Origin: an uncultured Aquimarina sp.
Lineage (GTDB): Bacteria > Bacteroidota > Bacteroidia > Flavobacteriales > Flavobacteriaceae
DNA length: 64,000 nt
Assembly (NCBI RefSeq): GCF_947496855.1
Contig: NZ_CANMED010000004.1
Span: forward strand, 496,001 to 560,000
Reading direction: 5' to 3'
Below are positions 46,301-56,483 of this stretch, one piece after another. The position numbers were made by a program, and so were the translations under genes. Every line of letters starts with the position of its first letter. Within the stretch, counting starts at the first letter, position 1. The notes under the pieces are model-generated. The model did no database searches. It was not told the DNA's origin and worked only from the letters and a program-made list of their open reading frames with translations.

Positions 46301-46783
46301 TTATAAATACGAATTATCAAAAATAAGGGGCAATAAATTAGCTAAAGAACAAGATTTTACTACTTTTCCTGTTTCTCCCATAAAATAGATTTCAATTGGT
46401 TTCTTCTGATTTAGCTCATATTCCGCTATTGATTGTCTACAGGCACCACAAGGCGGTGTAGGGGTTATTAACTGATGTTTTAAGGATTTCGCAGAAAGTG
46501 CCATTCTTAAGATTGGAACACCTGGAAAGTTTGCTCCTGCCGCATATATAGCCACACGTTCTGCACATAAGCCAGAAGGATAACATGCATTTTCTTGATT
46601 ATTACCAAGAATAATTTTCTGATTTTCTAATAATAATGCAGCTCCAACGAGAAATTCAGAGTATGGAGCATAGGCTTTATCTCTGATATCAAAAGATTGC
46701 TGCATTAAATCCTGAATATCTTCTGGCAATTCTTCTAATGAATCATACACTTGTAAAGTGGATTTGATTTCTATTTCTTTCAC
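46301..46783 (-). CDS. cdd: Cytidine deaminase
   Basis: A 160-residue zinc enzyme. NACYPSGLCAERVA supplies the zinc Cys and catalytic Glu (CAE), and PTPPCGACRQ supplies the other two Cys ligands. It deaminates cytidine and deoxycytidine in pyrimidine salvage. It sits between pdhA and porV in an order common in Flavobacteriia. Complete length. Confidence 0.95.
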   Translation of the reverse strand: MKEIEIKSTLQVYDSLEELPEDIQDLMQQSFDIRDKAYAPYSEFLVGAALLLENQKIILGNNQENACYPSGLCAERVAIYAAGANFPGVPILRMALSAKSLKHQLITPTPPCGACRQSIAEYELNQKKPIEIYFMGETGKVVKSCSLANLLPLIFDNSYL

Positions 46784-46910
46784 GCATTCAAGGTTTTATA
46801 ATTATACTACTAACAAATTAGAATATACATTAGTAATCACTACTATTTTATAATTTAGAATATACCCCAATTCTCATATGAAAATTGGTTTCACAATGTA
46901 CTATAAACAA

Positions 46911-46944
46911 AAAAAGTATCAAACATTAGCGCTTGATACTTTTT
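46911..46944 (-). terminator. Terminator of the porU-porV unit
   Basis: AAAAAGTATCAA (46911-46922) and TTGATACTTTTT (46933-46944) form a perfect 12-bp stem, 22 bases past the porV stop on the minus strand. Confidence 0.85.
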
Positions 46945-46966
46945 ATTATTGTGTAGATATGCTTAT

Positions 46967-48124
46967 TTATCTATCATAGTAATCCTCTCCAAAATTAAAT
47001 GAGAGTCCAAAACGAAGTGTTCCTTCTAATGGACTTCTTACCGCAGAAGTAGAGAATAAATAAGAAATATCTATATTAACAATGGTATATTTAAAACCAG
47101 CACCCATAGAAACAAACTTACGCGCTCCTTTTTCCTCTGCTTCGTTAAAATAACCTGCTCTAAAAGCAAATACATCACGATAGACATATTCAGCACCAAG
47201 TGACCAAGTAAATTCTTGCAACTCTTCACTAAAGCCACCATCTGCATCACCCCAAGATGAAAAGATCGCTCCAAATGAACTTATTTCTTGATATTCTGCA
47301 TTATCTGAAGCATCTATATCACCATCGCCATCAAAATCCTGAGGACTTGGTACTAATAATTTAGCAAACTCAATAGACGGTGTAATTCTGTTATATTCAT
47401 CTAAAAGGAAATCAAAACCAGCTCCTAATCTGAAAGTAGTTGGAATAAAATCTTCTTGCCCTGCATCATCATACTTTAATTTAGGACCAATATTGGATAT
47501 ATTTAATCCTGCTCTCCATCTACCATTAAAAGAGTTGTAAGCAACTTCTTCACTTTGATAATATGCAGAAACATCTACTCCAAAACTACTAGCAGCTTCT
47601 GCTTCTGATACTTGGTCTAATTTTAGATCAGATCTCAAGTAACGCCCAGTAACCCCCATAGAAAATGTAGGACTCAACTGCGTTACATAAGACACATCAA
47701 ATGTTAATTCGTTTGGTTTTTGAATCAATCCTAGGTCATTAGCATTTTGTCTAAACTCTATTTCTCCAAGACTAAAGTATTTAAAACTGGCTGCAACAGC
47801 ACTACGTTCACTAAATCTATTGTAATACGTTAGGTTTCCCAATCCTATATCGTTTACCAGACTACTTAAATACGGAGTATAATTTACACCAACTCCCTGT
47901 TGTTTAGAAATAAAAGCATATTTCGACGGATTCCATTGTTGTGAAAATGCATCAGGAGTTGTAGCCACCCCTTGATCCGCTAAACCTGCAGCTCTAGCAT
48001 CTGCTGCAATTAATAAAAATGGAACAGCAGTTGTAATTGCCGTTTGACTTCTTTCATCTTGCGCATTCATTTGAAAATTCAAAAGCGAAATAAACGCCAA
48101 GCTGAGTATAAAGATCTTCTTCAT
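46967..48124 (-). CDS. porV: Type IX secretion outer membrane protein PorV
   Basis: A 385-residue outer membrane beta-barrel protein with a signal peptide (MKKIFILSLAFISLLNFQMNAQ). The start of the barrel (PFLLIAADARAAGLADQGVAT) and GVTGRYLRSDLK are characteristic of PorV/LptO, a shuttle that delivers T9SS cargo to the attachment complex. It follows porU by about 40 bases on the same strand. It would serve the PL6 lyase at the left edge that has a sorting domain. Confidence 0.9.
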   Translation of the reverse strand: MKKIFILSLAFISLLNFQMNAQDERSQTAITTAVPFLLIAADARAAGLADQGVATTPDAFSQQWNPSKYAFISKQQGVGVNYTPYLSSLVNDIGLGNLTYYNRFSERSAVAASFKYFSLGEIEFRQNANDLGLIQKPNELTFDVSYVTQLSPTFSMGVTGRYLRSDLKLDQVSEAEAASSFGVDVSAYYQSEEVAYNSFNGRWRAGLNISNIGPKLKYDDAGQEDFIPTTFRLGAGFDFLLDEYNRITPSIEFAKLLVPSPQDFDGDGDIDASDNAEYQEISSFGAIFSSWGDADGGFSEELQEFTWSLGAEYVYRDVFAFRAGYFNEAEEKGARKFVSMGAGFKYTIVNIDISYLFSTSAVRSPLEGTLRFGLSFNFGEDYYDR

Positions 48125-48164
48125 GTGAAAATTGATTTTGACAAATATATAGTTATTTAGTTAT

Positions 48165-51100
48165 TTATAGTATAACGAGTTTTTCAAATTTCTCAACCCG
48201 CTGATTTGTTAACGTTGATTTTACAGATATCTTATACACATAAACGCCTTTTCCTAATTTATCCCCAAAATCATCTCGTCCATCCCACTGAATATCCTCT
48301 CTGTAGCTTGTTTTTCCAGACAGTGTTTGATTACTTGTCCAGATTACTTTTCCTGAAACCGTAAACACCTGAACCTGAACTTCTAAAACATCACTAATCG
48401 CACCAGAATGCTCAAACCAAAACTCGGTATGACTTACGAATGGATTCGGATAATTTAGCACATTATTTAATGTGAAACCAGCCGCGTCTGCTACTACGAA
48501 TTGAATTTCTTGAGTAGAAGAGTTATTGTAAACATCCCACCCTTTGAACGTGAGTGTATGTAAACCCGGTTCTAAATCTCTAAATTTAAAATTAACAAGT
48601 CCCTTTGTAAAATCATCCACCTCCGTCTCATAAAAGTCGTTAAGAATAAATGGATTAGCATCATCTCCATCAAGTATCGCAGAAATATCGTGACCTATAC
48701 CACTAGCCGTATTGATACCGTTTTCATCTTGAAGTTTTGCAATTAGTATTGGAGAATCATTAGTAACACCACCTGAAACAAAACTCTCATCGTTCATAAA
48801 CAATTGGATTTCTGGCCCCACATTATCCTCTGGTGCATTTTCATTTAATCCACCTACCAGAATTGTCTCATCGGCACCCGTTTGGTTTTCTAACACTCCA
48901 TTTCTTGCAGAATAAAAACTTATTCTTCCTGTATCAACAGGAATACCAATATCCCTCGGAACTATAAACTCGAAATTAAAAATACCGTTTGTTACCGATG
49001 CTTTTCCTCTAAAAATAATAACCCCTAAAGTTTCAAAATCTAAAACTACAAGTTCTCCTAAGTTAAAAGTCGCATCATTAGCAAGTGTCTTTCTATCTAT
49101 TTCTTTATCATAAATAGTTGCAGATAAAATACCATTATAATCAGATAGTAAAGTTCCTGATTCATTAACTACTTCTCCCGAAATTTTAATTCTACTTAAA
49201 GCCTTCAGTGTATCTACAGCTTGTGTAATAGGCGTATCATTTATACTTGTCAAACGAATATTAGGTTTAGGAATAGCCATTTTCATAGCCGGGTCTCCAA
49301 AAAAGAAAACCACTCTTTTTCTAGTACCAGACAGCGAATTCTTCATTAGCCTTACAGCTTCAGCCACTGTTGGATAATCCGAACTATCTGGGAATAAAAA
49401 CTCAGATAATCTATTATTTATTAATATCCCATCACCTACAAATACATCTCTCGTAGTACTAATCAATGATATGGCACCTCCTTGTGGGTTTTTAAACATA
49501 AGTTCCCCTGCAGTTTCCCTACACGGGTTATCAAATTTTGAAAACTCGCAGGTAACAGTTATGAAGACGGGAAACCTATTCGTATTAGCCAGTTCTGTAA
49601 CATCAGACTTATTAAATATAAATTCTTTTGCCAATCCATCTTCTCCTCCATGTCCGAAATAATCAACAACCACAGCTCCTGTTTCAATAGCGCTAGAAAT
49701 CGCCTCATTTACCTTTGGATACCTACTACCAGATGCCGAAGATTCTTGCTGAAAAGCATCTGCATATATTTTTGTGAGATTTAAATAAGGTTTTCTCTCA
49801 ACTAACTCATCGCCTAATTCATTCAGAATTCGCTGAATTTGCTCCTCCCAATCTTCATCTACATCATCCGCTATTAATAAAACAGAATTTCTCCACCTTC
49901 CGAAAGATTGTTCTGCGGAATAATCTACAATCTTAGTAACCATAGCATCTGCTAATTGAGGAGTATCTGCCAATATTCTTCCCACAGCAATATCTAGTTG
50001 ATCACCTGCTAGCATCTGTCCTTCTGTAGGATCCATAGAACCAAAAAAATCATCTGTAGCAAATGAATTAACTAACGAAAAACTATTTAAACTTTGAAAA
50101 GTAGGCACAATATTACTATCGGAACAATTTTCTTTTAACAATAAACCTTTATAATCAACTGATCCATCTCCAAAAAGACACACGTATTTTAACTGTTCAT
50201 TAGGACTTGATGCATTATCATATACATACCTAACTAAATTCCTGATAGCTACTATATCTTGTTTACCGCTTCCAAATTCGTGATAGATTTGATCCAGCGT
50301 TACTACCTTTACATTATAATTATTCAAAGTCCTATGATGATCCGCAAGCCTATTTGCTGATTGCACTAATGAGTTATTCGCAATGATCAAATAATCAACA
50401 TCTTCAAACTGTCCTTGATTATTTAGAAAAATGGTTCCTTTAATATCCTGATTATCTACCCTTGCCGTTTGATCCACTAACGGATCATAATAATCGGTTG
50501 AAACAAGCGCTATATATTGGCGTGATTCTCCCAAAGTAGCTTTAAAACTTAAAGTAGACAACCCATTATTATTAGGAATACTTCTTATAGTTTCGGGATT
50601 CGTCACATCCCATACTTGAGACACATTACCGCTATTTGATATATTATATTGTCCTATTCCAATTGATGCAACAGCTTCTTCATAAGAAAATTGCATTTGA
50701 GAATTTGTACTTATCAAGGCTCTTTTTGCTTTTAGACTTACAAAATCAAGATACCCTATTGCAGAAGGATTTCCATTGTTACTATAGTTCAAATTAACTG
50801 CTACCTGATCTGAAGTAGAAGCAACATTCTGAACAATTTCTCTAGGGGAAACCAATGAAGATCCCGAAATTTGAGAAAAACTTAAAATACCTACTTGCCC
50901 TCCATTTACATTAATATTCAAGCTTGATGAAGAAGTCGAAGTGGCAGCGGCAAGAACCCTTAGTTCAATTGGTTCTGATGTAATTAAATTAGGGAAATCA
51001 AAATTATAATTTCTACTATTTTGTATATCAAAACGATCTCCGAACCAACGCCTACCAATTTTAGCAATATTATACTCATCTACTTCATAAAATTGATAAT

Positions 51101-52001
51101 CCGTAAATGAATTAATCTCAGTATCGACAGAACCAGCAGGTTCTGTGTAATTAGATACCCTATTTCCATTTGTACCTCCAGCAGTTACATAGTAATAAGA
51201 TTTATCAGCGTATAGATTAATATTGGTTATGTTTTCCGGACTGTATCCCGTGGTATCTTCTCCATAAAAGAGGATGTAATCATTTCCTGAAAAATTACCG
51301 TCTTCACCACCTACAACCTGAATTGCATTTTCTCTTAAATCAAACTCGGTGTTTTCTTGATTAACCAAAGGCATCATTTGCCCTCCATTACCGTAAATTT
51401 TAATTGTGTTTGGGTTTACAGAAGATATATCCATACCTAAACTATTTAAGAATCCGGGCGTTATTTTAAAAATTCCAGTCTTATCTACATAAAAACGAAA
51501 CCAATCTCCCGAAGCCAACACTGAACTACTTACAGGTAGTCTTTTAGTATTTATTTTACGAGCACCTGTTTGATAAACAATATCAAATGATACTATTTTT
51601 TTAAAAGTATTCCCATTTCTTATAATAGGTGATAAAATTCCGAAACCAGCTTTTTTGTTTCTAGCATTAATTGAGCGTATAGTATAAGAAAGCTCTTTTG
51701 GGATTAAATTCACATCTAAATCCTTTAATTCCGCTTTTGATATATTCTTATAGATAACATTATCCAACCTCGCAGTTGTTGAATTAATTTCTCCTAATTC
51801 TTTCCATTTCGTCGCGAATTGCAATCCAATATCATCTCGATACTCAAAGTTTTCTTCATTAAATCCTGGAACAGTATATGAAACATTACCGGATGTACTA
51901 ATTTTTACATCCTTCCAGTCAACATCAATATGTACTGTTTGCTGAGCAGAAATGATAGCAGAAATCAGTAGCGCATATAAAATTGTAATTTTCTTCATCA
52001 T
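48165..52001 (-). CDS. porU: Type IX secretion sortase PorU (C25 gingipain-family)
   Basis: I use the ATG at 52001 (MMKKITILYALLISAIISAQ), which begins a signal peptide; the frame to 52058 adds 19 residues with no signal character. About 1278 residues. The peptidase domain shows VDYFGHGGEDG (His) and FITVTCEFSKF (catalytic Cys). The C-terminus has NYPNPF and a GVYVYKI end, resembling the CTD region of secreted cargo. PorU removes the sorting domain from T9SS substrates and links them to the surface. It is divergent from gldJ. Confidence 0.9.
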   Translation of the reverse strand: MMKKITILYALLISAIISAQQTVHIDVDWKDVKISTSGNVSYTVPGFNEENFEYRDDIGLQFATKWKELGEINSTTARLDNVIYKNISKAELKDLDVNLIPKELSYTIRSINARNKKAGFGILSPIIRNGNTFKKIVSFDIVYQTGARKINTKRLPVSSSVLASGDWFRFYVDKTGIFKITPGFLNSLGMDISSVNPNTIKIYGNGGQMMPLVNQENTEFDLRENAIQVVGGEDGNFSGNDYILFYGEDTTGYSPENITNINLYADKSYYYVTAGGTNGNRVSNYTEPAGSVDTEINSFTDYQFYEVDEYNIAKIGRRWFGDRFDIQNSRNYNFDFPNLITSEPIELRVLAAATSTSSSSLNINVNGGQVGILSFSQISGSSLVSPREIVQNVASTSDQVAVNLNYSNNGNPSAIGYLDFVSLKAKRALISTNSQMQFSYEEAVASIGIGQYNISNSGNVSQVWDVTNPETIRSIPNNNGLSTLSFKATLGESRQYIALVSTDYYDPLVDQTARVDNQDIKGTIFLNNQGQFEDVDYLIIANNSLVQSANRLADHHRTLNNYNVKVVTLDQIYHEFGSGKQDIVAIRNLVRYVYDNASSPNEQLKYVCLFGDGSVDYKGLLLKENCSDSNIVPTFQSLNSFSLVNSFATDDFFGSMDPTEGQMLAGDQLDIAVGRILADTPQLADAMVTKIVDYSAEQSFGRWRNSVLLIADDVDEDWEEQIQRILNELGDELVERKPYLNLTKIYADAFQQESSASGSRYPKVNEAISSAIETGAVVVDYFGHGGEDGLAKEFIFNKSDVTELANTNRFPVFITVTCEFSKFDNPCRETAGELMFKNPQGGAISLISTTRDVFVGDGILINNRLSEFLFPDSSDYPTVAEAVRLMKNSLSGTRKRVVFFFGDPAMKMAIPKPNIRLTSINDTPITQAVDTLKALSRIKISGEVVNESGTLLSDYNGILSATIYDKEIDRKTLANDATFNLGELVVLDFETLGVIIFRGKASVTNGIFNFEFIVPRDIGIPVDTGRISFYSARNGVLENQTGADETILVGGLNENAPEDNVGPEIQLFMNDESFVSGGVTNDSPILIAKLQDENGINTASGIGHDISAILDGDDANPFILNDFYETEVDDFTKGLVNFKFRDLEPGLHTLTFKGWDVYNNSSTQEIQFVVADAAGFTLNNVLNYPNPFVSHTEFWFEHSGAISDVLEVQVQVFTVSGKVIWTSNQTLSGKTSYREDIQWDGRDDFGDKLGKGVYVYKISVKSTLTNQRVEKFEKLVIL

Positions 52002-52215
52002 AGCGTATAACGGGTTTAACACAGTTTTAGTGTTCCGTAAATCATGGTTTTTATTCAAAAATAATAATAAACATAGAAATATTGCGTTAAACCAAAGTCA
52101 ATCATGAAAAAGATTATTTTTTCATGATTTGATATTATTTTAAAAATATTAGGGTAAATTTAACGTTAATTATTATATTGCGAGCCCTAATTTCTACTTT
52201 AACGAACTTAAAATT

Positions 52216-53889
52216 ATGAAAAACGCGTTAGTTTTTAAGTCGCTAATGGTCCTTACCATTAGTACCTTACTGTTCAGCTGTAACAAGACAGATTATGGCA
52301 ACAGTTCTAGAGCCACTGGATGGAAATACAACTCCAAAGATGGTGGATTCCAAGTAAACACTAATTACAAAGAACAAGAGACAGGACCTGGTCTAGTTTT
52401 TGTTGAAGGAGGAACCTTCACCATGGGACGTGTACAGGATGATGTAATGCATGATTGGAATAACACTCCTACTCAGCAGCACGTTCAGTCATTTTACATG
52501 GATGAAACTGAGGTCACAAATGTGATGTATCTGGAATATCTTGATTGGTTGAAAGGTGTATATCCCCCTACAGAACCAAAATACAAAAACATATATCACG
52601 GTGCACTACCTGATACATTGGTATGGAGAAATCGTTTAGGTTTCAACGAGATGATGACCAATAACTATCTGCGTCATCCAGCATATGCTAATTACCCAGT
52701 AGTTGGTGTTAACTGGATTCAGGCTGTAGAATTTAGTAAGTGGAGAACCGATCGTGTGAACGAAAGAATTTTAGAGGAGGAAAGAGTAATTAAAGAGAAT
52801 GCTCCTTTTGAAGATGTTTCTGCAGAAAGTACTTTTAACACAGACACATACTTAAATGCTCCTTCACAAACCTACGGAGGTAATGACGAAGCGACAAGGG
52901 GTGGTAAAAAATCAGAAAATTACGAAAAGAGAAATGATTCTACAGGATTATATATCCAACGTAAAGATGGATTATTACTTCCAAAGTATAGACTACCTAC
53001 AGAAGCAGAATGGGAATATGCTGCTTTAGGATTGGTAGAATTAAGAAGTTATAACATTTACAGAGGTAGAAAAAAATACCCTTGGGATGGACAATATACT
53101 CGTTCAGGAAAAAGAAGAACTCGTGGAGATCAATTGGCTAACTTTAAGCAAGGTGATGGTGACTATGGTGGTATTGCTGGATGGAGTGATGATGGTGCTG
53201 ATATTACAGCTCCAGTAGCATCTTATGACCCTAATGACTACGGTCTTTACGATATGGCTGGTAATGTTGCTGAATGGGTAGCAGATGTATACAGACCAAT
53301 CGTAGATGATGAGTATAACGATTTTAACTACTATAGAGGTAATGTATATACTAAAAATGCAATCAATCCTGATGGAACTGTAAAGATTGTTACAACTGAT
53401 TCTATTATTTATGACACCTTAAGTAATGGTAAAATTGTTGCAAGAGTATTGCCAGGAGGTATATTACAGACCCCGGTTGATGAAAACGAAACTTATTTGA
53501 GAACAAACTTTACTCAGAGTGACAACCGTAATTTTAGAGATGGAGATAAAAGTTCATCAAGATATTACGAAGGATTTCAGGATGAAAGTATCCCTAATAG
53601 AAGAATGTATAATTCTCCTATACATAGTGTAGAGCCAAGTGCAGAAGATAGCACGAAGTTAGATAGAAGATATGATGAATCTAGTAAAAGAACTACTATC
53701 GTAGGTGAAGAGGTAAGGGTATACAAAGGAGGTTCTTGGAAAGATAGAGCATATTGGTTAGATCCTGCACAGAGAAGATTTTTCCCTCAGGATATGTCTA
53801 CAGATTATATCGGATTTAGAAATGCAATGTCTCGCGTAGGTGAAAAAGCTAAAAACAAAAAGACACCTAAGCATAGAGCGCCTAGATAA
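52216..53889 (+). CDS. gldJ: Gliding motility lipoprotein GldJ
   Basis: A 557-residue protein with a lipoprotein signal (MVLTISTLLFSC). It has an FGE-sulfatase-like domain: GGTFTMGRVQDD, VTNVMYLEYLDWL, YRLPTEAEWEYAALG, GNVAEWVADVY and GGSWKDRAYWLDP. GldJ is needed for gliding and T9SS core ring stability in Flavobacterium johnsoniae. It lies divergent from porU and upstream of murF, a conserved flavobacterial order. Confidence 0.9.
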   Translation: MKNALVFKSLMVLTISTLLFSCNKTDYGNSSRATGWKYNSKDGGFQVNTNYKEQETGPGLVFVEGGTFTMGRVQDDVMHDWNNTPTQQHVQSFYMDETEVTNVMYLEYLDWLKGVYPPTEPKYKNIYHGALPDTLVWRNRLGFNEMMTNNYLRHPAYANYPVVGVNWIQAVEFSKWRTDRVNERILEEERVIKENAPFEDVSAESTFNTDTYLNAPSQTYGGNDEATRGGKKSENYEKRNDSTGLYIQRKDGLLLPKYRLPTEAEWEYAALGLVELRSYNIYRGRKKYPWDGQYTRSGKRRTRGDQLANFKQGDGDYGGIAGWSDDGADITAPVASYDPNDYGLYDMAGNVAEWVADVYRPIVDDEYNDFNYYRGNVYTKNAINPDGTVKIVTTDSIIYDTLSNGKIVARVLPGGILQTPVDENETYLRTNFTQSDNRNFRDGDKSSSRYYEGFQDESIPNRRMYNSPIHSVEPSAEDSTKLDRRYDESSKRTTIVGEEVRVYKGGSWKDRAYWLDPAQRRFFPQDMSTDYIGFRNAMSRVGEKAKNKKTPKHRAPR

Positions 53890-53921
53890 AAAATAAATTT
53901 TATTTGTTCGTTAATAAATAC

Positions 53922-53955
53922 AAAGCCCTGACATTTTATGTGCAGGGCTTTTTAA
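53922..53955 (+). terminator. Terminator between gldJ and murF
   Basis: AAAGCCCTG (53922-53930) and CAGGGCTTT (53943-53951) form a perfect 9-bp stem followed by TTAAT, 33 bases past the gldJ stop. Confidence 0.8.
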
Positions 53956-53969
53956 TACAACTATAATAA

Positions 53970-55247
53970 ATGAATACAGCCAGAATACATAAATTATTCC
54001 TAGAAAGTAGTGGCATTTGCACTGATACTAGAGGAATTAAGAGCAATAATCTCTTTTTTGCCTTAAAAGGAGATAATTTTAATGGCAATATGTATGCACA
54101 ACAAGCGATTAAAAACGGTGCCTCTTATGCTATAATTGATGATGAAAAGTTTGTGGTTTCTGAAAAGTATGTTCTTGTCAATGATGTTTTAAAAACACTT
54201 CAAGATTTAGCTACTTATCATCGAAAATTTCTAAACATTCCTATAATAGCTCTTACCGGGAGTAATGGAAAGACAACAACAAAAGAATTAATCAATTGCG
54301 TTCTCTCATCCATTTACAATACCACTGCAACTGCTGGTAACTTAAACAATCATATTGGTGTTCCTCTTACCCTTTTATCTATGAATAAAAGTACTGAAAT
54401 TGGAATTGTAGAAATGGGAGCAAATCATATAAAAGAAATAGAATTCTTATGTAATATTGCTTGTCCAGATTTCGGCTATATAACAAACATTGGAAAAGCA
54501 CATATAGAAGGGTTCGGAAGTCTAGAAGGTGTTTTACAAGGAAAAACGGAGCTTTATCAATATCTAAAAAAGCATAATAATCTTATTTTTCTAAACACAG
54601 AGGACCCCAAACTTTCTAAAGCATCAGAAGGAATTGATACGTTTACATTTTCCCAAACTTTAGACAGCAACACAAACGTGAGACTACAAGCAGTTAATCC
54701 GATGGTAAGCGTAAACTACAACGATACAATAATAAGTAGTCACCTTATAGGCTCTTATAATTTCACAAATATCGCGGCAGCCATAGCAATTGGTCATTAT
54801 TTTAAAATCAATTCAAAACAGATTAAAGCCGCTATCGAGTCTTATATTCCGTCTAACAACCGTTCTCAAATTATAAAAAAAAATAAATCTACCATTATTT
54901 TGGATGCATATAATGCGAATCCGTCGAGCATGAGTGCTGCAATAAGCAATTTTCAAGAATTAGCATATAAGAGTAAAATAGTTTTTCTTGGTGACATGTT
55001 TGAACTTGGCTATACAGCCCCAGAAGAACATCAAAGAATAGTAGATCAACTCACCCAAACGTCGTGTGACACTATTTACCTGATCGGCAAAAACTTTTTC
55101 GACACTTTAACAGAGGATACACGTATTCTAAAATACAAGTCCTTTGAAGATCTTAAAGAAAATAAATTGTTAGAAAAAATCCAGGGAGCCATCCTTATCA
55201 AAGGATCTAGAGGAATGAAACTCGAACGCATTTTGGATTTAATTTAA
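53970..55247 (+). CDS. murF: UDP-N-acetylmuramoyl-tripeptide-D-alanyl-D-alanine ligase
   Basis: A 425-residue Mur ligase. The ATP-binding loop ALTGSNGKTTTKELI (about 93-107), then NLNNHIGVPLTLL, EMGANHIKEI, and DAYNANPSSMSAAI are MurF signatures. It adds D-Ala-D-Ala to complete the peptidoglycan precursor. Its short gap to gldJ and the terminator between them suggest partial read-through or a separate promoter. Confidence 0.95.
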   Translation: MNTARIHKLFLESSGICTDTRGIKSNNLFFALKGDNFNGNMYAQQAIKNGASYAIIDDEKFVVSEKYVLVNDVLKTLQDLATYHRKFLNIPIIALTGSNGKTTTKELINCVLSSIYNTTATAGNLNNHIGVPLTLLSMNKSTEIGIVEMGANHIKEIEFLCNIACPDFGYITNIGKAHIEGFGSLEGVLQGKTELYQYLKKHNNLIFLNTEDPKLSKASEGIDTFTFSQTLDSNTNVRLQAVNPMVSVNYNDTIISSHLIGSYNFTNIAAAIAIGHYFKINSKQIKAAIESYIPSNNRSQIIKKNKSTIILDAYNANPSSMSAAISNFQELAYKSKIVFLGDMFELGYTAPEEHQRIVDQLTQTSCDTIYLIGKNFFDTLTEDTRILKYKSFEDLKENKLLEKIQGAILIKGSRGMKLERILDLI

Positions 55248-55267
55248 TAGGATTAATCAAAATTCTA

Positions 55268-56344
55268 TTAATTACTATTTATATAATTTTCAAGATTATC
55301 AAGAGACACTTTTATCGACTTCTTAAAAGCTCTTTTCATAACCAAATGAAGCATAATTTTTTTTAAAATTGATTTTGCTTTTGGATATAATTCCATAATT
55401 AAACTACAGGAATTCAATGAAGTTGGAATAATTATATAAAATTGATGTATTGAATCAATAACAGGAATATCTGTTGTATACTCCCCATACACAAGGCGAC
55501 CAGATTGAACAGCTTTAGTTACCGTAGTAAAGTTTAATCGTTTACCATCTATAACACAAACGTGTTCAGTTCCTAAACGAGTTACCTCGTCTGGATTATA
55601 TTCAAATTCATCAACTCCTTTAACCCAGTGATGGCGATAACTATAATTCGTAATATACTCTAACAATTCTTGCGCAGGAATTTTATAATCTTTCTCTATC
55701 ACCAATCCCGGAGAACTTGTAAATTGAACTTCATAGGGAGTTTCATAAGAAGTAAGCTTTAGTTTTTCTTTATCAATTTCAGAAAATAAGTATTTTATAT
55801 TTTTTCCGTCATACGTATTTTCATTGGTAGAAAAATCAAATAACTGGCTTTTATAATGATAAGGAATACCTATAACATTAGCTAAATTTTCACTTAGTAA
55901 TACATAATTATCACTAAAAACAGAATTCTTCAGCAGCCTATGCGCTTCTATAACCACTTGTCCAAATGGTTTACTCTTACTCTGAACGGTAATGAATTGT
56001 AATTCGCCACAATGTGCTATGATCTTCAACTGAAGGTTAGGAGCTGTTGCACATGCATTACAGGGGCAAACACGATTTCTTTCTAACAACTTAAGATGAC
56101 TATAAAAAGCTGTAAACATTGTCTCTATTTGCGCCAATAACTTTTCCTGAGAAGGAACCTCTCCATCTTTATAAAAAAACAATGCATCACCCTCCACTTC
56201 AGCCAATTTCAATTTTTGAGTATTCGCTTTAATCAAAATTTCTAACAACTCTGCTATTACGTGCTGACTGTGCTCTACTTCTGTAGTTTGGACAAACTGC
56301 GTATAACCTGATATATCGGGAATAAAAAGTAAAGAATTAGACAT
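55268..56344 (-). CDS. DUF2652 (adenylate cyclase-like) protein
   Basis: A 358-residue protein. The N-terminal part (LLFIPDISGYTQFVQTTEVEHSQ, then KLAEVEGDALFFYKDG) resembles a class III nucleotide cyclase fold, with CPCNACATAPNLQLKIIAHCGE where cyclase core residues would be. This is the DUF2652 pattern. The C-terminal part resembles a START/SRPBCC-type ligand-binding fold. Cyclase activity is not shown. Confidence 0.75.
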   Translation of the reverse strand: MSNSLLFIPDISGYTQFVQTTEVEHSQHVIAELLEILIKANTQKLKLAEVEGDALFFYKDGEVPSQEKLLAQIETMFTAFYSHLKLLERNRVCPCNACATAPNLQLKIIAHCGELQFITVQSKSKPFGQVVIEAHRLLKNSVFSDNYVLLSENLANVIGIPYHYKSQLFDFSTNENTYDGKNIKYLFSEIDKEKLKLTSYETPYEVQFTSSPGLVIEKDYKIPAQELLEYITNYSYRHHWVKGVDEFEYNPDEVTRLGTEHVCVIDGKRLNFTTVTKAVQSGRLVYGEYTTDIPVIDSIHQFYIIIPTSLNSCSLIMELYPKAKSILKKIMLHLVMKRAFKKSIKVSLDNLENYINSN

Positions 56345-56376
56345 TACTCAAAAGTATTAATAGTGACATCCAATAA

Positions 56377-56404
56377 ATCTAGTGATTTCTATCAAACACT
56401 AGAT
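56377..56404. other. Short inverted repeat between the MscS and DUF2652 genes
   Basis: ATCTAGTG (56377-56384) and CACTAGAT (56397-56404) are perfect 8-bp arms. Its position downstream of the MscS stop fits a weak terminator, but there is no clear T tract. Confidence 0.4.
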
Positions 56405-56483
56405 GCTTTTATGCAATATTTAGGAATTAAAGCATTAACAAAAAGAGATCATTTCATCTAAAACTAAAGACTCATACTTTTTA

